From Flavivirga sp. 57AJ16 (GTDB taxonomy: Bacteria; Bacteroidota; Bacteroidia; Flavobacteriales; Flavobacteriaceae), in contig NZ_JAQZAT010000003.1 in NCBI RefSeq assembly GCF_028736925.1, positions 186,001 to 250,000 on the forward strand: a stretch of 64,000 bases of DNA, read 5' to 3'. This document shows, one piece after another, positions 43,929 to 51,773 of the stretch. A program made the position numbers and the translations under genes. The number at the start of each line of letters is the position of its first letter. The stretch's first letter is position 1. The notes beneath the pieces are model-generated. The model did not search any database, had not been told where the DNA came from, and saw only the letters and a list, made by a program, of their open reading frames with translations.

Positions 43929-44747
43929 ATGACGCTTCTAGATATCCCTAAAATAAAACATACTAATTCAAACAATTTTTTCTTGCTTTGTGGTCCATGT
44001 GCTATCGAAGGCGAAGATATGGCACTTCGTATTGCCGAAAAAGTAATTACAATTACTAATAAGCTAGAAATCCCCTATGTTTTTAAAGGTAGCTTTAAAA
44101 AAGCCAACCGAAGCAGAATTGATAGTTTTACAGGGATAGGCGATGAAAAAGCGCTTAAAATACTTCGGAAAGTTTCCGAGACATTTAATGTCCCTACCGT
44201 TACCGATATACATGAAGTTTCAGACGCTGCCTTTGCAGCCCAATATGTTGATGTATTACAAATCCCAGCCTTTTTAGTACGCCAAACAGATTTGGTAGTG
44301 GCTGCCGCTAAAACCGGTAAAGTTGTCAACTTAAAAAAGGGACAATTTATGAGCCCGGAGGCTATGAAACATGCCGTACAAAAAGTTAAGGATGCAGGTA
44401 GCGATAAAGTGTGGATAACAGACCGAGGCACTATGTTTGGTTATCAAGATATGATCGTTGATTTTCGCGGTATTCCTACTATGCGTCAATATGCTCCAAC
44501 TGTTTTAGATGTTACACATTCTTTACAACAACCTAACCAAAATGCTGGTGTAACAGGTGGTAGACCAGACATGATTGAAACTATTGCCAGAGCTGGCATA
44601 GTTAATAATGTAGATGGTTTATTTATTGAAACCCATTTCGATCCTGCAAATGCAAAAAGTGATGGCGCCAACATGTTACACTTAGATAATTTAGAAAAAT
44701 TACTTACTAATTTAGTCGCCATTAGAAAAACCATTCAATCACTCTAA
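43929..44747 (+). CDS. kdsA: 3-deoxy-8-phosphooctulonate synthase
   Basis: About 272 residues, the normal KdsA length. It condenses PEP with arabinose 5-phosphate to Kdo-8-phosphate for lipopolysaccharide. Signatures are FLLCGPCAIEGED, VFKGSFKKANRSR, WITDRGTMFGYQD, VTHSLQQPNQNAGVTGG and FIETHFDPANAKSDGANM. I use the ATG at 43929 (MTLLDIPKIKH); an upstream TTG at 43914 would add five residues but sits only 15 bp after the -7 box. A hairpin with a T-run follows. It stands alone as a housekeeping gene outside the polysaccharide island. Confidence 0.96.
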   Translation: MTLLDIPKIKHTNSNNFFLLCGPCAIEGEDMALRIAEKVITITNKLEIPYVFKGSFKKANRSRIDSFTGIGDEKALKILRKVSETFNVPTVTDIHEVSDAAFAAQYVDVLQIPAFLVRQTDLVVAAAKTGKVVNLKKGQFMSPEAMKHAVQKVKDAGSDKVWITDRGTMFGYQDMIVDFRGIPTMRQYAPTVLDVTHSLQQPNQNAGVTGGRPDMIETIARAGIVNNVDGLFIETHFDPANAKSDGANMLHLDNLEKLLTNLVAIRKTIQSL

Positions 44748-44769
44748 TTTTTTACAATCAAAAAAAAGT

Positions 44770-44818
44770 AAAAACTTTTTAAGGAATAGACTTTTATTTC
44801 TTCAAAAGGTTTTTTTTA
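44770..44818 (+). terminator. Likely terminator after kdsA
   Basis: A stem of AAACTTTTTAAGGAA with TTTCTTCAAAAGGTTT (some G-U pairs) is followed by a T-run. It lies between kdsA and the barrel gene at 44840. Confidence 0.6.
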
Positions 44819-44839
44819 TAAATCAATTAAAAAACATTA

Positions 44840-45700
44840 ATGAAAGTTACCCCAATCAAACTTATAATATTTTTTATTTTAAGTATTCTGTCCCAAAATG
44901 GATTCGCTCAAAAAAATGATACTCAAAAATACACAGCATCTAATAAAGGTAAAATATTTATTAGTTGGGGAGGTAATAGAGAATCTTATTCAAAATCTGA
45001 TATTAGATTTAAAGGTGAAAATTACGATTTTACTATAAAGGATGTTTCTGCCAAAGACAAACCCAAAGGTTGGCATATAGATTACATCAACCCGACAAAA
45101 ATTACAATTCCTCAAACCAATATAAAGATTGGTTATTTTATCTCAGACAAATACATTATTTCTCTTGCTGTAGACCATATGAAGTATGTAATGAATGACA
45201 ATAGAAATAAAGTTCTTGATGGTTATATTAATTTACCAAATACTGAAACAGGAAGTATATATAATGGAAATTATGATAATGAAGATTTTTTTGTATCAAA
45301 AGATTTCTTAGTATTTGAACACACAAATGGTTTAAACTATGTTTACGCAGAATTTTCGAGATTTGACGACATTTCTTCAATATTTAATGTTCATAATACC
45401 GATAAGTTTCAGCTTAACATTACCGAAGGTATCGGAGCAGGTATTTTGTATCCAAAAACGAATACAACACTGCTTCAAAAAGACAGGTATGACGAGTTTC
45501 ATTTAGCCGGTTATGGTGTATCGTTCAATGCTGGCCTAAACCTTATATTTTTTAAGCACCTTTTCATGGAATTAGATTTAAGAGGTGGTTATATTGATAT
45601 GCCAGATATAAGAACGACCAGTAATACCACAGAAAGTGCATCGCAGCATTTCCTTTATTTACAGCGGGTCATTTCTATTGGCGGTATTTTTAAAATTTAA
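44840..45700 (+). CDS. Outer-membrane beta-barrel protein, unknown
   Basis: A 286-residue exported protein (signal peptide about 1-23, ending SQNGFAQ). Many amphipathic strands end in GGIFKI, with sequence such as NIKIGYFISDKYIISLAVDH and LDLRGGYID. It looks like a small outer-membrane barrel. I recognise no specific family. The neighbouring genes give no clue to function. Confidence 0.65.
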   Translation: MKVTPIKLIIFFILSILSQNGFAQKNDTQKYTASNKGKIFISWGGNRESYSKSDIRFKGENYDFTIKDVSAKDKPKGWHIDYINPTKITIPQTNIKIGYFISDKYIISLAVDHMKYVMNDNRNKVLDGYINLPNTETGSIYNGNYDNEDFFVSKDFLVFEHTNGLNYVYAEFSRFDDISSIFNVHNTDKFQLNITEGIGAGILYPKTNTTLLQKDRYDEFHLAGYGVSFNAGLNLIFFKHLFMELDLRGGYIDMPDIRTTSNTTESASQHFLYLQRVISIGGIFKI

Positions 45701-45821
45701 ATAATCTTATTGGTCGAGATAGCTAAATTTACTTATATAGCTTTTAACTCAGATTATGCGATAGAACGTCGTTATGAGCCCCGAAACCTAAATAAATACT
45801 GGCACTTTCTTAATTTTAACA

Positions 45822-45982
45822 TATAGCTAAATCTATATAAAATGGCATAGAATATTTAGAAATAAAAAATTGAAGTTCAAGGCAAAAAGCGTAGGCATAG
45901 CCTAGTTACGGTGAGTATTTTTAACGAAGAAATTCGGTTTTTTAGTCTGAAGGTCATGTTATTTTATATAGATTTAGCTATA
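45822..45982. mobile_element. 161-bp inverted-repeat element, class 3
   Basis: The perfect 22-bp terminal inverted repeat starts TATAGCTAAATCTATATAAA. The length equals that of class 1. The middle contains a small palindrome (AGGC-ata-GCCT). The gap 45701-46095 (395 bp) otherwise shows no gene; a partial TAGCTAAATTT motif at about 45719 could be a relic of another copy. Confidence 0.85.
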
Positions 45983-46095
45983 GTACATATCCTTATGGAG
46001 AAATTCAAAAATACAACGAAGCGATAGTATTTTCAGTGGTTTCTGAATATAATAGATTTTCGTTTGTATAATCTAAGTTTAACTATTTAGTTTAG

Positions 46096-46536
46096 CTAAA
46101 TAAACCAAGCCTTTTTGCTTTTGCTTAATAAGTTTGAAGCTTCATGCAATAACTCAATGAAATTTTCATGATCTAAATCTTCGAGGGTTTTCAACTGAAT
46201 AGAACGTACCTGTTTTCGTTTATTATTGTTCTTTAAAATAGGGAATTGTTTTTCCAACAACACACCTTGTACAAAAGCAACATCGACATAATCTTTACCT
46301 TTTAGGATATTTAGATAAACCATAGGTTTTTTCCCAATATTATAAAACGGAATTTTATAACTGTACCGCTCTTCTACTTCGGGAAGTGTATTTAGTATAA
46401 CACTTCTAACATAAAGCATGATAGATTGATAAGGTTCTTTTTGATTTAAAAAATACGCGTCTACAGGTTTCAATATTTTAATAGGTTTTAATCGAAAAAA
46501 ATTCCTCGAGATGCTGCCGAGGATCGTTCGTTTCAA
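46096..46536 (-). CDS. DUF1801 (YdhG-like) protein
   Basis: A 146-residue small soluble protein with the DUF1801 pattern (YRSYKIPFYNIGKKP-like region YSYKIPFYNIGKKPMVYL, then VDVAFVQGVLL). The family has a simple alpha/beta fold and no clear function. The N-terminal 20 residues before KPVDAYFLNQ are not typical of the family, so the true start could be further in, at a non-ATG codon. Confidence 0.75.
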   Translation of the reverse strand: MKRTILGSISRNFFRLKPIKILKPVDAYFLNQKEPYQSIMLYVRSVILNTLPEVEERYSYKIPFYNIGKKPMVYLNILKGKDYVDVAFVQGVLLEKQFPILKNNNKRKQVRSIQLKTLEDLDHENFIELLHEASNLLSKSKKAWFI

Positions 46537-46653
46537 GAAATTATTTTGTTGAACTCACTCAAACTTTATCAATTAGCAAAAAAGTTTAACCGAATACAAT
46601 TACAAATTCAAACTTAACAAAAATTTATGATGCCCGTTTAAAAATAATTTACT

Positions 46654-46672
46654 TACTTTGTATTTCAAAGTA
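46654..46672. promoter_or_regulatory. Palindromic operator candidate before the 203-residue membrane gene
   Basis: TACTTTG-tattt-CAAAGTA is a 7-bp perfect inverted repeat, 7 bases before the ATG. A near copy precedes creD at 47738. Both are followed by CTTTTA. Confidence 0.6.
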
Positions 46673-46679
46673 CTTTTAC

Positions 46680-47291
46680 ATGGAACCAAAAGATTATTTA
46701 AAAGACATAAGCGAGATAAAGGATTTAATGAATAAATCCTCTCGCTTTATTTCGCTTAGTGGTTTATCTGGAATATTAGCAGGTATTTATGCCCTAGTAG
46801 GCGCAGCCATAGCCTATTGGTTGGTTATGGAATATAGTAACGGCACTTTAATATTAGATGGCAAAATATTTAGATTGGTTATGCTAGACTTGTTCTTGAT
46901 CGCACTTTTAAGTGCCATTACCGGAATCATTTTAACGACAAGAAAGGCTAAAAAAAATGGGGCCAATATTTGGGACAGCTCATCGCGTCGCCTAGTAATA
47001 AACTTTTTAATTCCCTTAGTAGTTGGTGGTATTTATATATTAATTATACTAGGAAGGCAAAAATATGGGCAAACCGGTGCTTTAATGCTTTTGTTTTATG
47101 GGCTAGCTTTAGTAAATGCTTCTAAATATAGTATTGGTGATATTCGTTATTTAGGTTTTATACAAATTATTTTAGGCTTAATCTGCGCTTGGTTTCCTGG
47201 ATATGGATTTTGGCTTTGGGTTCTGGGCTTTGGGGTTATGCATATTGTTTATGGGACTTGGATGTATTTTAAGTATGATGTTAAAAAGTAA
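46680..47291 (+). CDS. Six-helix membrane protein of the HTH_34/CreD module
   Basis: A 203-residue inner-membrane protein with about six helices (e.g. SLSGLSGILAGIYALVGAAI, WFPGYGFWLWVLGFGVM) and a short charged N-terminus. I know no functional name. It regularly precedes a small winged-helix regulator and CreD in Bacteroidota, as here. It shares a TACTTTG/CAAAGTA palindrome with creD, so these genes are probably one regulon. The function may be in envelope stress. Confidence 0.72.
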   Translation: MEPKDYLKDISEIKDLMNKSSRFISLSGLSGILAGIYALVGAAIAYWLVMEYSNGTLILDGKIFRLVMLDLFLIALLSAITGIILTTRKAKKNGANIWDSSSRRLVINFLIPLVVGGIYILIILGRQKYGQTGALMLLFYGLALVNASKYSIGDIRYLGFIQIILGLICAWFPGYGFWLWVLGFGVMHIVYGTWMYFKYDVKK

Positions 47292-47390
47292 ACAGTCTAT
47301 CTGTCCCAGTTTTCAGTCACTTAGAATTTAAAAAATAATAGTTGACTTTACATTAATTTTATAAAAACACATCAACAAATAAACATTAGT

Positions 47391-47684
47391 TTGAGTATTA
47401 TTACCAACATAAATAAAGTATTTGATCACAGAATTAGATTGGGCATTATGTCTATTTTAATGGTGAATGAATATGCAGATTTTAATATGTTAAAGGAGTT
47501 ATTGGGAGCTACAGATGGCAACTTAGCAAGCCATACAAAAGCTCTTGAAAAAGCTGAATATATAAAAGTTGAAAAGCAATTTATAGGAAGGAAACCTAAC
47601 ACACGCTACAGCACCACCAAATTAGGAGAAGCAGCATTTAAAAAACATATTAACGCCCTCGAAAAATTAATTAATAAACAATGA
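47391..47684 (+). CDS. Winged-helix transcriptional regulator (HTH_34 type)
   Basis: A 97-residue one-domain DNA-binding protein: helix VFDHRIRLGIMSILM, recognition region TDGNLASHTKALEKAEYI and wing RKPNTRYSTTKLGEAA. It begins with TTG at 47391 (SIITNINKVFDHRI); no suitable ATG precedes the domain. The TGA stop overlaps a short palindrome. It probably controls the upstream membrane gene and creD through the shared CTTTG-N5-CAAAG site. Confidence 0.87.
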   Translation: MSIITNINKVFDHRIRLGIMSILMVNEYADFNMLKELLGATDGNLASHTKALEKAEYIKVEKQFIGRKPNTRYSTTKLGEAAFKKHINALEKLINKQ

Positions 47685-47703
47685 TTCCTGCGTAGGCAGG
47701 AAT
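47684..47703. repeat. Short palindrome ATTCCTGC-gtag-GCAGGAAT on a stop codon
   Basis: A perfect 8-bp stem. Its first base is the last base of the TGA stop of the winged-helix regulator. It is related to 19530 and 20255. Confidence 0.8.
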
Positions 47704-47737
47704 AACAAAAAACGACACTTAAAATTTTTTATTTACA

Positions 47738-47756
47738 AGCTTTGAAATTCAAAGTA
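47738..47756. promoter_or_regulatory. Palindromic operator candidate before creD
   Basis: The stretch containing CTTTG-aaatt-CAAAG, then TACTTTTA, lies 17 bp before the creD ATG and matches the site before 46680, including the flanking TACTTTTA. Confidence 0.6.
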
Positions 47757-47772
47757 CTTTTAAAACATCATT

Positions 47773-49149
47773 ATGGAACATACAAACAAACAGCAACAAA
47801 ACAAATTCGGACATTGGATAAAAACTTCAATTACGGCAAGAATGCTCATGGTTGGTTTTTTAACACTTGTTTTATTAATCCCCCTTTTCTTCATAGAAGA
47901 TGTCATTAGAGAACGGGCAAATAGGCAAACTGAGGTAGTAAACGAAATTAACCAACAATGGGGAAACGAAGTACTTATCTACGGCCCTATTTTAAAAATC
48001 CCTTATAAAATCTATAAAGAAAAGACGGTTACTGATAAAAAAACAAAAAAGGTTTATACAGAAACTATTGAAGAAATTCATAATGCTTACTTCTTTCCTG
48101 AAAAACTAAATATTGATTCGAATATCAATCCCGAAACAAAAAAACGAGGCATTTATACTACAGCTGTTTACAATAGCAAGATAAATATAACTGGCGCCTT
48201 TATTAAGCCCAATTTTAGTGAAATCGAAATTAATGACCAAAACATTATTTGGGACAAGGCTAAAATTATTATACAATCCTCTAATGTAAAAGGTGTGAAT
48301 GAAGCTAAATTAAAGTTGAATCAAACCAACTATGAGCTTTCATCTAGATATAATGATCGGAAAAGTCACAATTATAATGAAATAACACTTCATACGTTAG
48401 AAACTAAAAACATAAACAAAGAGCCATTATTGTTTCGAAAACCTTTAAGTTTTAACATTGATTTTAACATTAAAGGAAGTGAGCAGATCCGTTTTGTGCC
48501 TACGGGCAGGCAAACTGAGGCTCAAATAACTTCTAACTGGAAAACGGCAAACTTTTTTGGAGGTTTTTTACCTTTTAACGACAATAAGATAAACGACGAT
48601 GGTTTCCATGCACAATGGAAGATTTTAGATCTTAACAGGCCCTTCTCGCAACAACATTACAATGGTATCCCGGACTTAAAAGAATTTGCTTTTGGGGTAA
48701 ACTTTATGATCCCCATAGATGAATATCAAAAAAGTGAACGCTCGGCGAAGTATGGCTTTCTTGTTATAGGTTTAACTTTTCTTATTTTCTTTTTAATTCA
48801 AACTTTAAGCAAAATAAACATCCACCCTTTCCAATATTTAATGATTGGGTTAGCGCTTACCATGTTTTATACCCTCTTGGTTTCCATTTCCGAGCATAGT
48901 AACTTCCTAAAGGCATACTTAATAGCTGGCATTTCTGTAATAGCTTTAATAACCCTATATTCAAAATCTATATTAAAGACCCTTAAATTCCCATTATTTA
49001 TAGGCCTTTCCTTAACAGCCCTATATACATTTATCTATGTTATTATTCAATTAGAAAACTATGCCCTCTTGGTAGGTAGCCTTGGTCTTTTCTTAATATT
49101 GGCTGTAGTCATGTTTGTATCCAGAAAAATAGACTGGAATCAAGGTTAG
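47773..49149 (+). CDS. creD: CreD-family inner membrane protein
   Basis: A 458-residue protein: a first helix (about 22-42), a large periplasmic domain (about 45-325) with the CreD block FRKPLSFNIDFNIKGSEQIR-like region (shorter here in quote: LSFNIDFNIKGSEQ), FVPTGRQTEAQITSNW and ANFFGGFLP, and then five to six C-terminal helices beginning SAKYGFLVIGLTFLIFFLIQ. In Enterobacteria CreD is induced by CreBC in response to envelope or beta-lactam stress. Here it is paired with an HTH_34 regulator in place of CreBC. Confidence 0.92.
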   Translation: MEHTNKQQQNKFGHWIKTSITARMLMVGFLTLVLLIPLFFIEDVIRERANRQTEVVNEINQQWGNEVLIYGPILKIPYKIYKEKTVTDKKTKKVYTETIEEIHNAYFFPEKLNIDSNINPETKKRGIYTTAVYNSKINITGAFIKPNFSEIEINDQNIIWDKAKIIIQSSNVKGVNEAKLKLNQTNYELSSRYNDRKSHNYNEITLHTLETKNINKEPLLFRKPLSFNIDFNIKGSEQIRFVPTGRQTEAQITSNWKTANFFGGFLPFNDNKINDDGFHAQWKILDLNRPFSQQHYNGIPDLKEFAFGVNFMIPIDEYQKSERSAKYGFLVIGLTFLIFFLIQTLSKINIHPFQYLMIGLALTMFYTLLVSISEHSNFLKAYLIAGISVIALITLYSKSILKTLKFPLFIGLSLTALYTFIYVIIQLENYALLVGSLGLFLILAVVMFVSRKIDWNQG

Positions 49150-49286
49150 TCTACCATTTTATGATACTATTGAGCGTTTCCTCAAAGAAATTTGGGGACA
49201 CGCTTTCCTTAACACCTTTTTTATGTCAAGTTTATGCGAATACCTTAAAAGGCTCACATTTCAATCACTAATACAAAAAGGGTATC

Positions 49287-49721
49287 ATGCATAGTTTAAT
49301 AACAACCAGTAAATCAATAGCTCTTTTGAGTTTTGTTATTGGCACTATACTATTTGCCATTCAATTATACTTTGGGAGTACTCAATTAATTTATATTGGA
49401 GTTGTATTTGTTATTGTTGCTACTATAATTAATACTATATTATTTATTGCTCTCATAGTTACAATGAACTCATCTTGACTTTTTGTGTTTTACCGAAAAT
49501 GAGATAAAATTTGTCCAGATGAGGCACTTTTAGAAAAGCATAGCATCGCTACGGTTAAGAAAAGTAACAAAATATGGACGGATTTTAGCCATTTTTTAGG
49601 AAATAGTAAAAGTCAAGATGAGTTCAATGTTAAATAGTTCAAAAAACAAATTAGAGTTAGCTAAAACCTGCGGAATTATCATCTTAAATATTCCAATAGC
49701 CGCACTATATTTCTATGTGTT
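49287..49721 (+). pseudogene. Small membrane-protein gene split by a class 1 element
   Basis: The N-terminal part (49287-49465) encodes MHSLITTSKSIALLSFVIGT and further helices up to IALIVT. Then a 161-bp element (49466-49626) intervenes and the frame hits TGA at 49476-49478. After the element the sequence encodes MLNSSKNKLELAKTCGIIIL and on to ALYFYV. With the element and one AAT copy removed, the two parts join in one frame as IVTMLNSSKNK, giving a three-helix protein of about 91 residues. The final stop comes from the next element, which starts at 49722. A 63-residue truncated product is still possible. I do not recognise the family. Confidence 0.85.
49466..49626. mobile_element. 161-bp MITE-like element, class 1, inserted in a gene
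   Basis: The ends GAACTCATCTTGACTTTT and AAAAGTCAAGATGAGTTC are perfect inverted repeats. It is flanked by a 3-bp direct duplication, AAT. The length equals copies A and B. The middle carries the GCATAGC-atc-GCTACGG palindrome. It interrupts a membrane-protein gene. Confidence 0.92.
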
Positions 49722-49882
49722 GAAGTGATTTAAACTTTTTTCAATTGGCTGCAAAATGCTCCTTTTCATCCTTTTTTTGTCTTTTTATTACTTCGTAACG
49801 CTACTATGAAGTGCAAAAAAGGCTTCAAAACGAATAAAAACAAGCTATTTTTCGCTTCAATCAAAAAAGTTTAAATCACTTC
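49722..49882. mobile_element. 161-bp MITE-like element, class 1, copy B
   Basis: Termini are identical to copy A (7365-7525), orientation is opposite, and identity over the full length is about 96%. It is flanked by a possible 3-bp duplication, GTT. The first bases (GAAGTGA) supply the stop codon of the broken upstream gene. It ends 15 bp before the DUF2809 gene and so forms its upstream region. Confidence 0.92.
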
Positions 49883-49897
49883 GTTAATTAAAAACTT

Positions 49898-50296
49898 ATG
49901 ATACTAAAATTCAACAAAAAATATCTTATAATCACGCTAATCCTATTAGCCATCGAAATTTTAATAGCCATCTATTTAAAATATGGTTTTGTTCGCCACA
50001 CCTTTGGAGATTATTTGGTTGTTATACTTCTTTATTATTTTATTAAAAGTTTTATCAAAACAACTCCCTTTATCATTGCGATCCCTGTTTTAATATTCTC
50101 ATTCCTCATAGAATTATTACAATTAATAAACATCTTGGACATATTAAACTTGAATAACAACCACTTATTGAAACTTATTTTTGGCAGTACATTTCAAATT
50201 ACAGATTTGGTTGCTTATTCCCTGGGCATTCTTTCTGTCTTAATTATCGAATATTTTCCAACTTGGTTGGGGCTTGAAAAAACAAAAAACATATGA
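49898..50296 (+). CDS. DUF2809 membrane protein
   Basis: A 132-residue membrane protein with four helices and the DUF2809 motifs VRHTFGDYLVVILLYYFIKS and TDLVAYSLGILSVLIIEY. Function is unknown; VanZ-like topology is a distant possibility. Its stop overlaps the start of the DUF1361 gene by four bases. The immediate upstream DNA is the right arm of a mobile element, so its expression may depend on that element. Confidence 0.85.
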   Translation: MILKFNKKYLIITLILLAIEILIAIYLKYGFVRHTFGDYLVVILLYYFIKSFIKTTPFIIAIPVLIFSFLIELLQLINILDILNLNNNHLLKLIFGSTFQITDLVAYSLGILSVLIIEYFPTWLGLEKTKNI

Positions 50297-50949
50297 ACAC
50301 TATAAAAACACTCATAATCAATCGGTTTAAAATCTTTTCCCTGTTAAGTATTTCAATAGCATTAAGCATGGTATTACTTATGATAAGGATGAAATTAACA
50401 CATTCCTTTTTCTACTTATTTTTAGTTTGGAATTTGTTTTTAGCGGTGGTTCCCTTTGCCATTACAACCTATTTGGTAAGCATTCCTAGCCTTAATAAAA
50501 TAGGTTTGATAATATGGTGTAGCATATGGCTCCTTTTTTTACCTAATGCCCCTTATATTATTACAGATTTACTACATTTAAAAATAGGTTCTAATCATTT
50601 ATTATGGCTGGATGTCCTTGTTGTCACCTCTTTTGCTTTAAACGGGCTGCTAATATTTTCGTTGTCTCTACTAGATATGGAGACATTACTAAACCAATAT
50701 TTGAAAAGAAAAACAACAAATTTTGTTGTAATATTTATTCTTTTTCTTTGTGGTTTTGGTGTTTATCTAGGACGGTTTTTACGCTATAACTCCTGGGAAA
50801 TCCTTCAATACCCTTCAAATTTGTTCAGCGATATTTTCAATATTATTTTACAACCAAATCAACATTTAGAAGCTTGGTTGTTCACTTTTCTTTTTGGAGC
50901 TTTTTTAAGTATTGGGTTTTGGATGTTTAAAACATTATATAAACCGTAA
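50293..50949 (+). CDS. DUF1361 membrane protein
   Basis: A 218-residue membrane protein with six helices and the DUF1361 pattern: FFYLFLVWNLFLAVVPFAI, then LPNAPYIITDLLHL and GFGVYLGRFLRYNSWEIL. Function is not established. Overlapping DUF2809 and DUF1361 genes occur together in many Bacteroidota, which suggests a joint role in the inner membrane. Confidence 0.87.
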   Translation: MNTIKTLIINRFKIFSLLSISIALSMVLLMIRMKLTHSFFYLFLVWNLFLAVVPFAITTYLVSIPSLNKIGLIIWCSIWLLFLPNAPYIITDLLHLKIGSNHLLWLDVLVVTSFALNGLLIFSLSLLDMETLLNQYLKRKTTNFVVIFILFLCGFGVYLGRFLRYNSWEILQYPSNLFSDIFNIILQPNQHLEAWLFTFLFGAFLSIGFWMFKTLYKP

Positions 50950-50967
50950 AGATGTATAAAACGATTA

Positions 50968-51753
50968 CTACGCTCGATTCTTTTCTTGAATATTTCTAAC
51001 AATTCTTGTTACCATATTTCTTGAAATAAAACGTGGTATCGTGGATAAAAACTTGTTAAAAGCACCAGGAATGGCAACTGTTTTTCCTTTAATCATAGCA
51101 TTATAACCATACAATGCCACATCAGTTGGGCAAGCCATGTTAAAGCTAATTTTATTTTCCGAGCAATCGTTGGAAACGGTTTCCTGAAATAATGTTTTTG
51201 TGGGTCCTGGACACAAAACCGTAACGGTCACCCCCGTACCTTTTAGCTCATTGGCTATAGCTTCCGAAAAAGATAAAATATAAGATTTTGATGCGTAATA
51301 CATCGACATCAACGGTCCTGGCTGAAATGCTGCTAAAGATGAGATATTTAAAATTTTACCAGATTTTCTAGAAATCATTGCAGGCAAAATAAGTTTTGTT
51401 AAATGTGTGGTCGTTAAAACATGAAGATGAAGCATCTCAGACTCCCGCTTCCAATCTGTTTTTGCAAATGTGCCGAACAACCCAAAACCTGCATTATTTA
51501 CCAATACATCCATTCTGGGCAAGTGCTCAACTTCATTATAAATATCCTGGGCCGCATCTGGTTTACTTAAATCCTTGATCAATAAATTAACCTCGCTTTT
51601 AAACTTTTTATTAAAAAACTGCTTTACTTCTTTTAATTTAGGTGCATCAATATCAACCAAAACAAGATCATAACCATCTTTTATAAGTAAAAACGCCAAT
51701 TCATATCCTAGTCCCGAAGCAGCTCCTGTAACTAACGCTGTTTTCGTCATCAT
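50968..51753 (-). CDS. Short-chain dehydrogenase/reductase (SDR)
   Basis: A 261-residue NAD(P)-dependent SDR: cofactor motif TGAASGLGYELA (about 9-20), NNAGFGLFG, catalytic Ser in NISSLAAF and YxxxK in YYASKSY, then LCPGPTKTLF. It resembles the YqjQ/DltE-like group that acts on short-chain ketones or lipids; the substrate is unknown. It lies 20 bp after the saccharopine-dehydrogenase-like gene and may be cotranscribed. Confidence 0.88.
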   Translation of the reverse strand: MMTKTALVTGAASGLGYELAFLLIKDGYDLVLVDIDAPKLKEVKQFFNKKFKSEVNLLIKDLSKPDAAQDIYNEVEHLPRMDVLVNNAGFGLFGTFAKTDWKRESEMLHLHVLTTTHLTKLILPAMISRKSGKILNISSLAAFQPGPLMSMYYASKSYILSFSEAIANELKGTGVTVTVLCPGPTKTLFQETVSNDCSENKISFNMACPTDVALYGYNAMIKGKTVAIPGAFNKFLSTIPRFISRNMVTRIVRNIQEKNRA

Positions 51754-51773
51754 TTTATTTTAGTAATTCAAAA

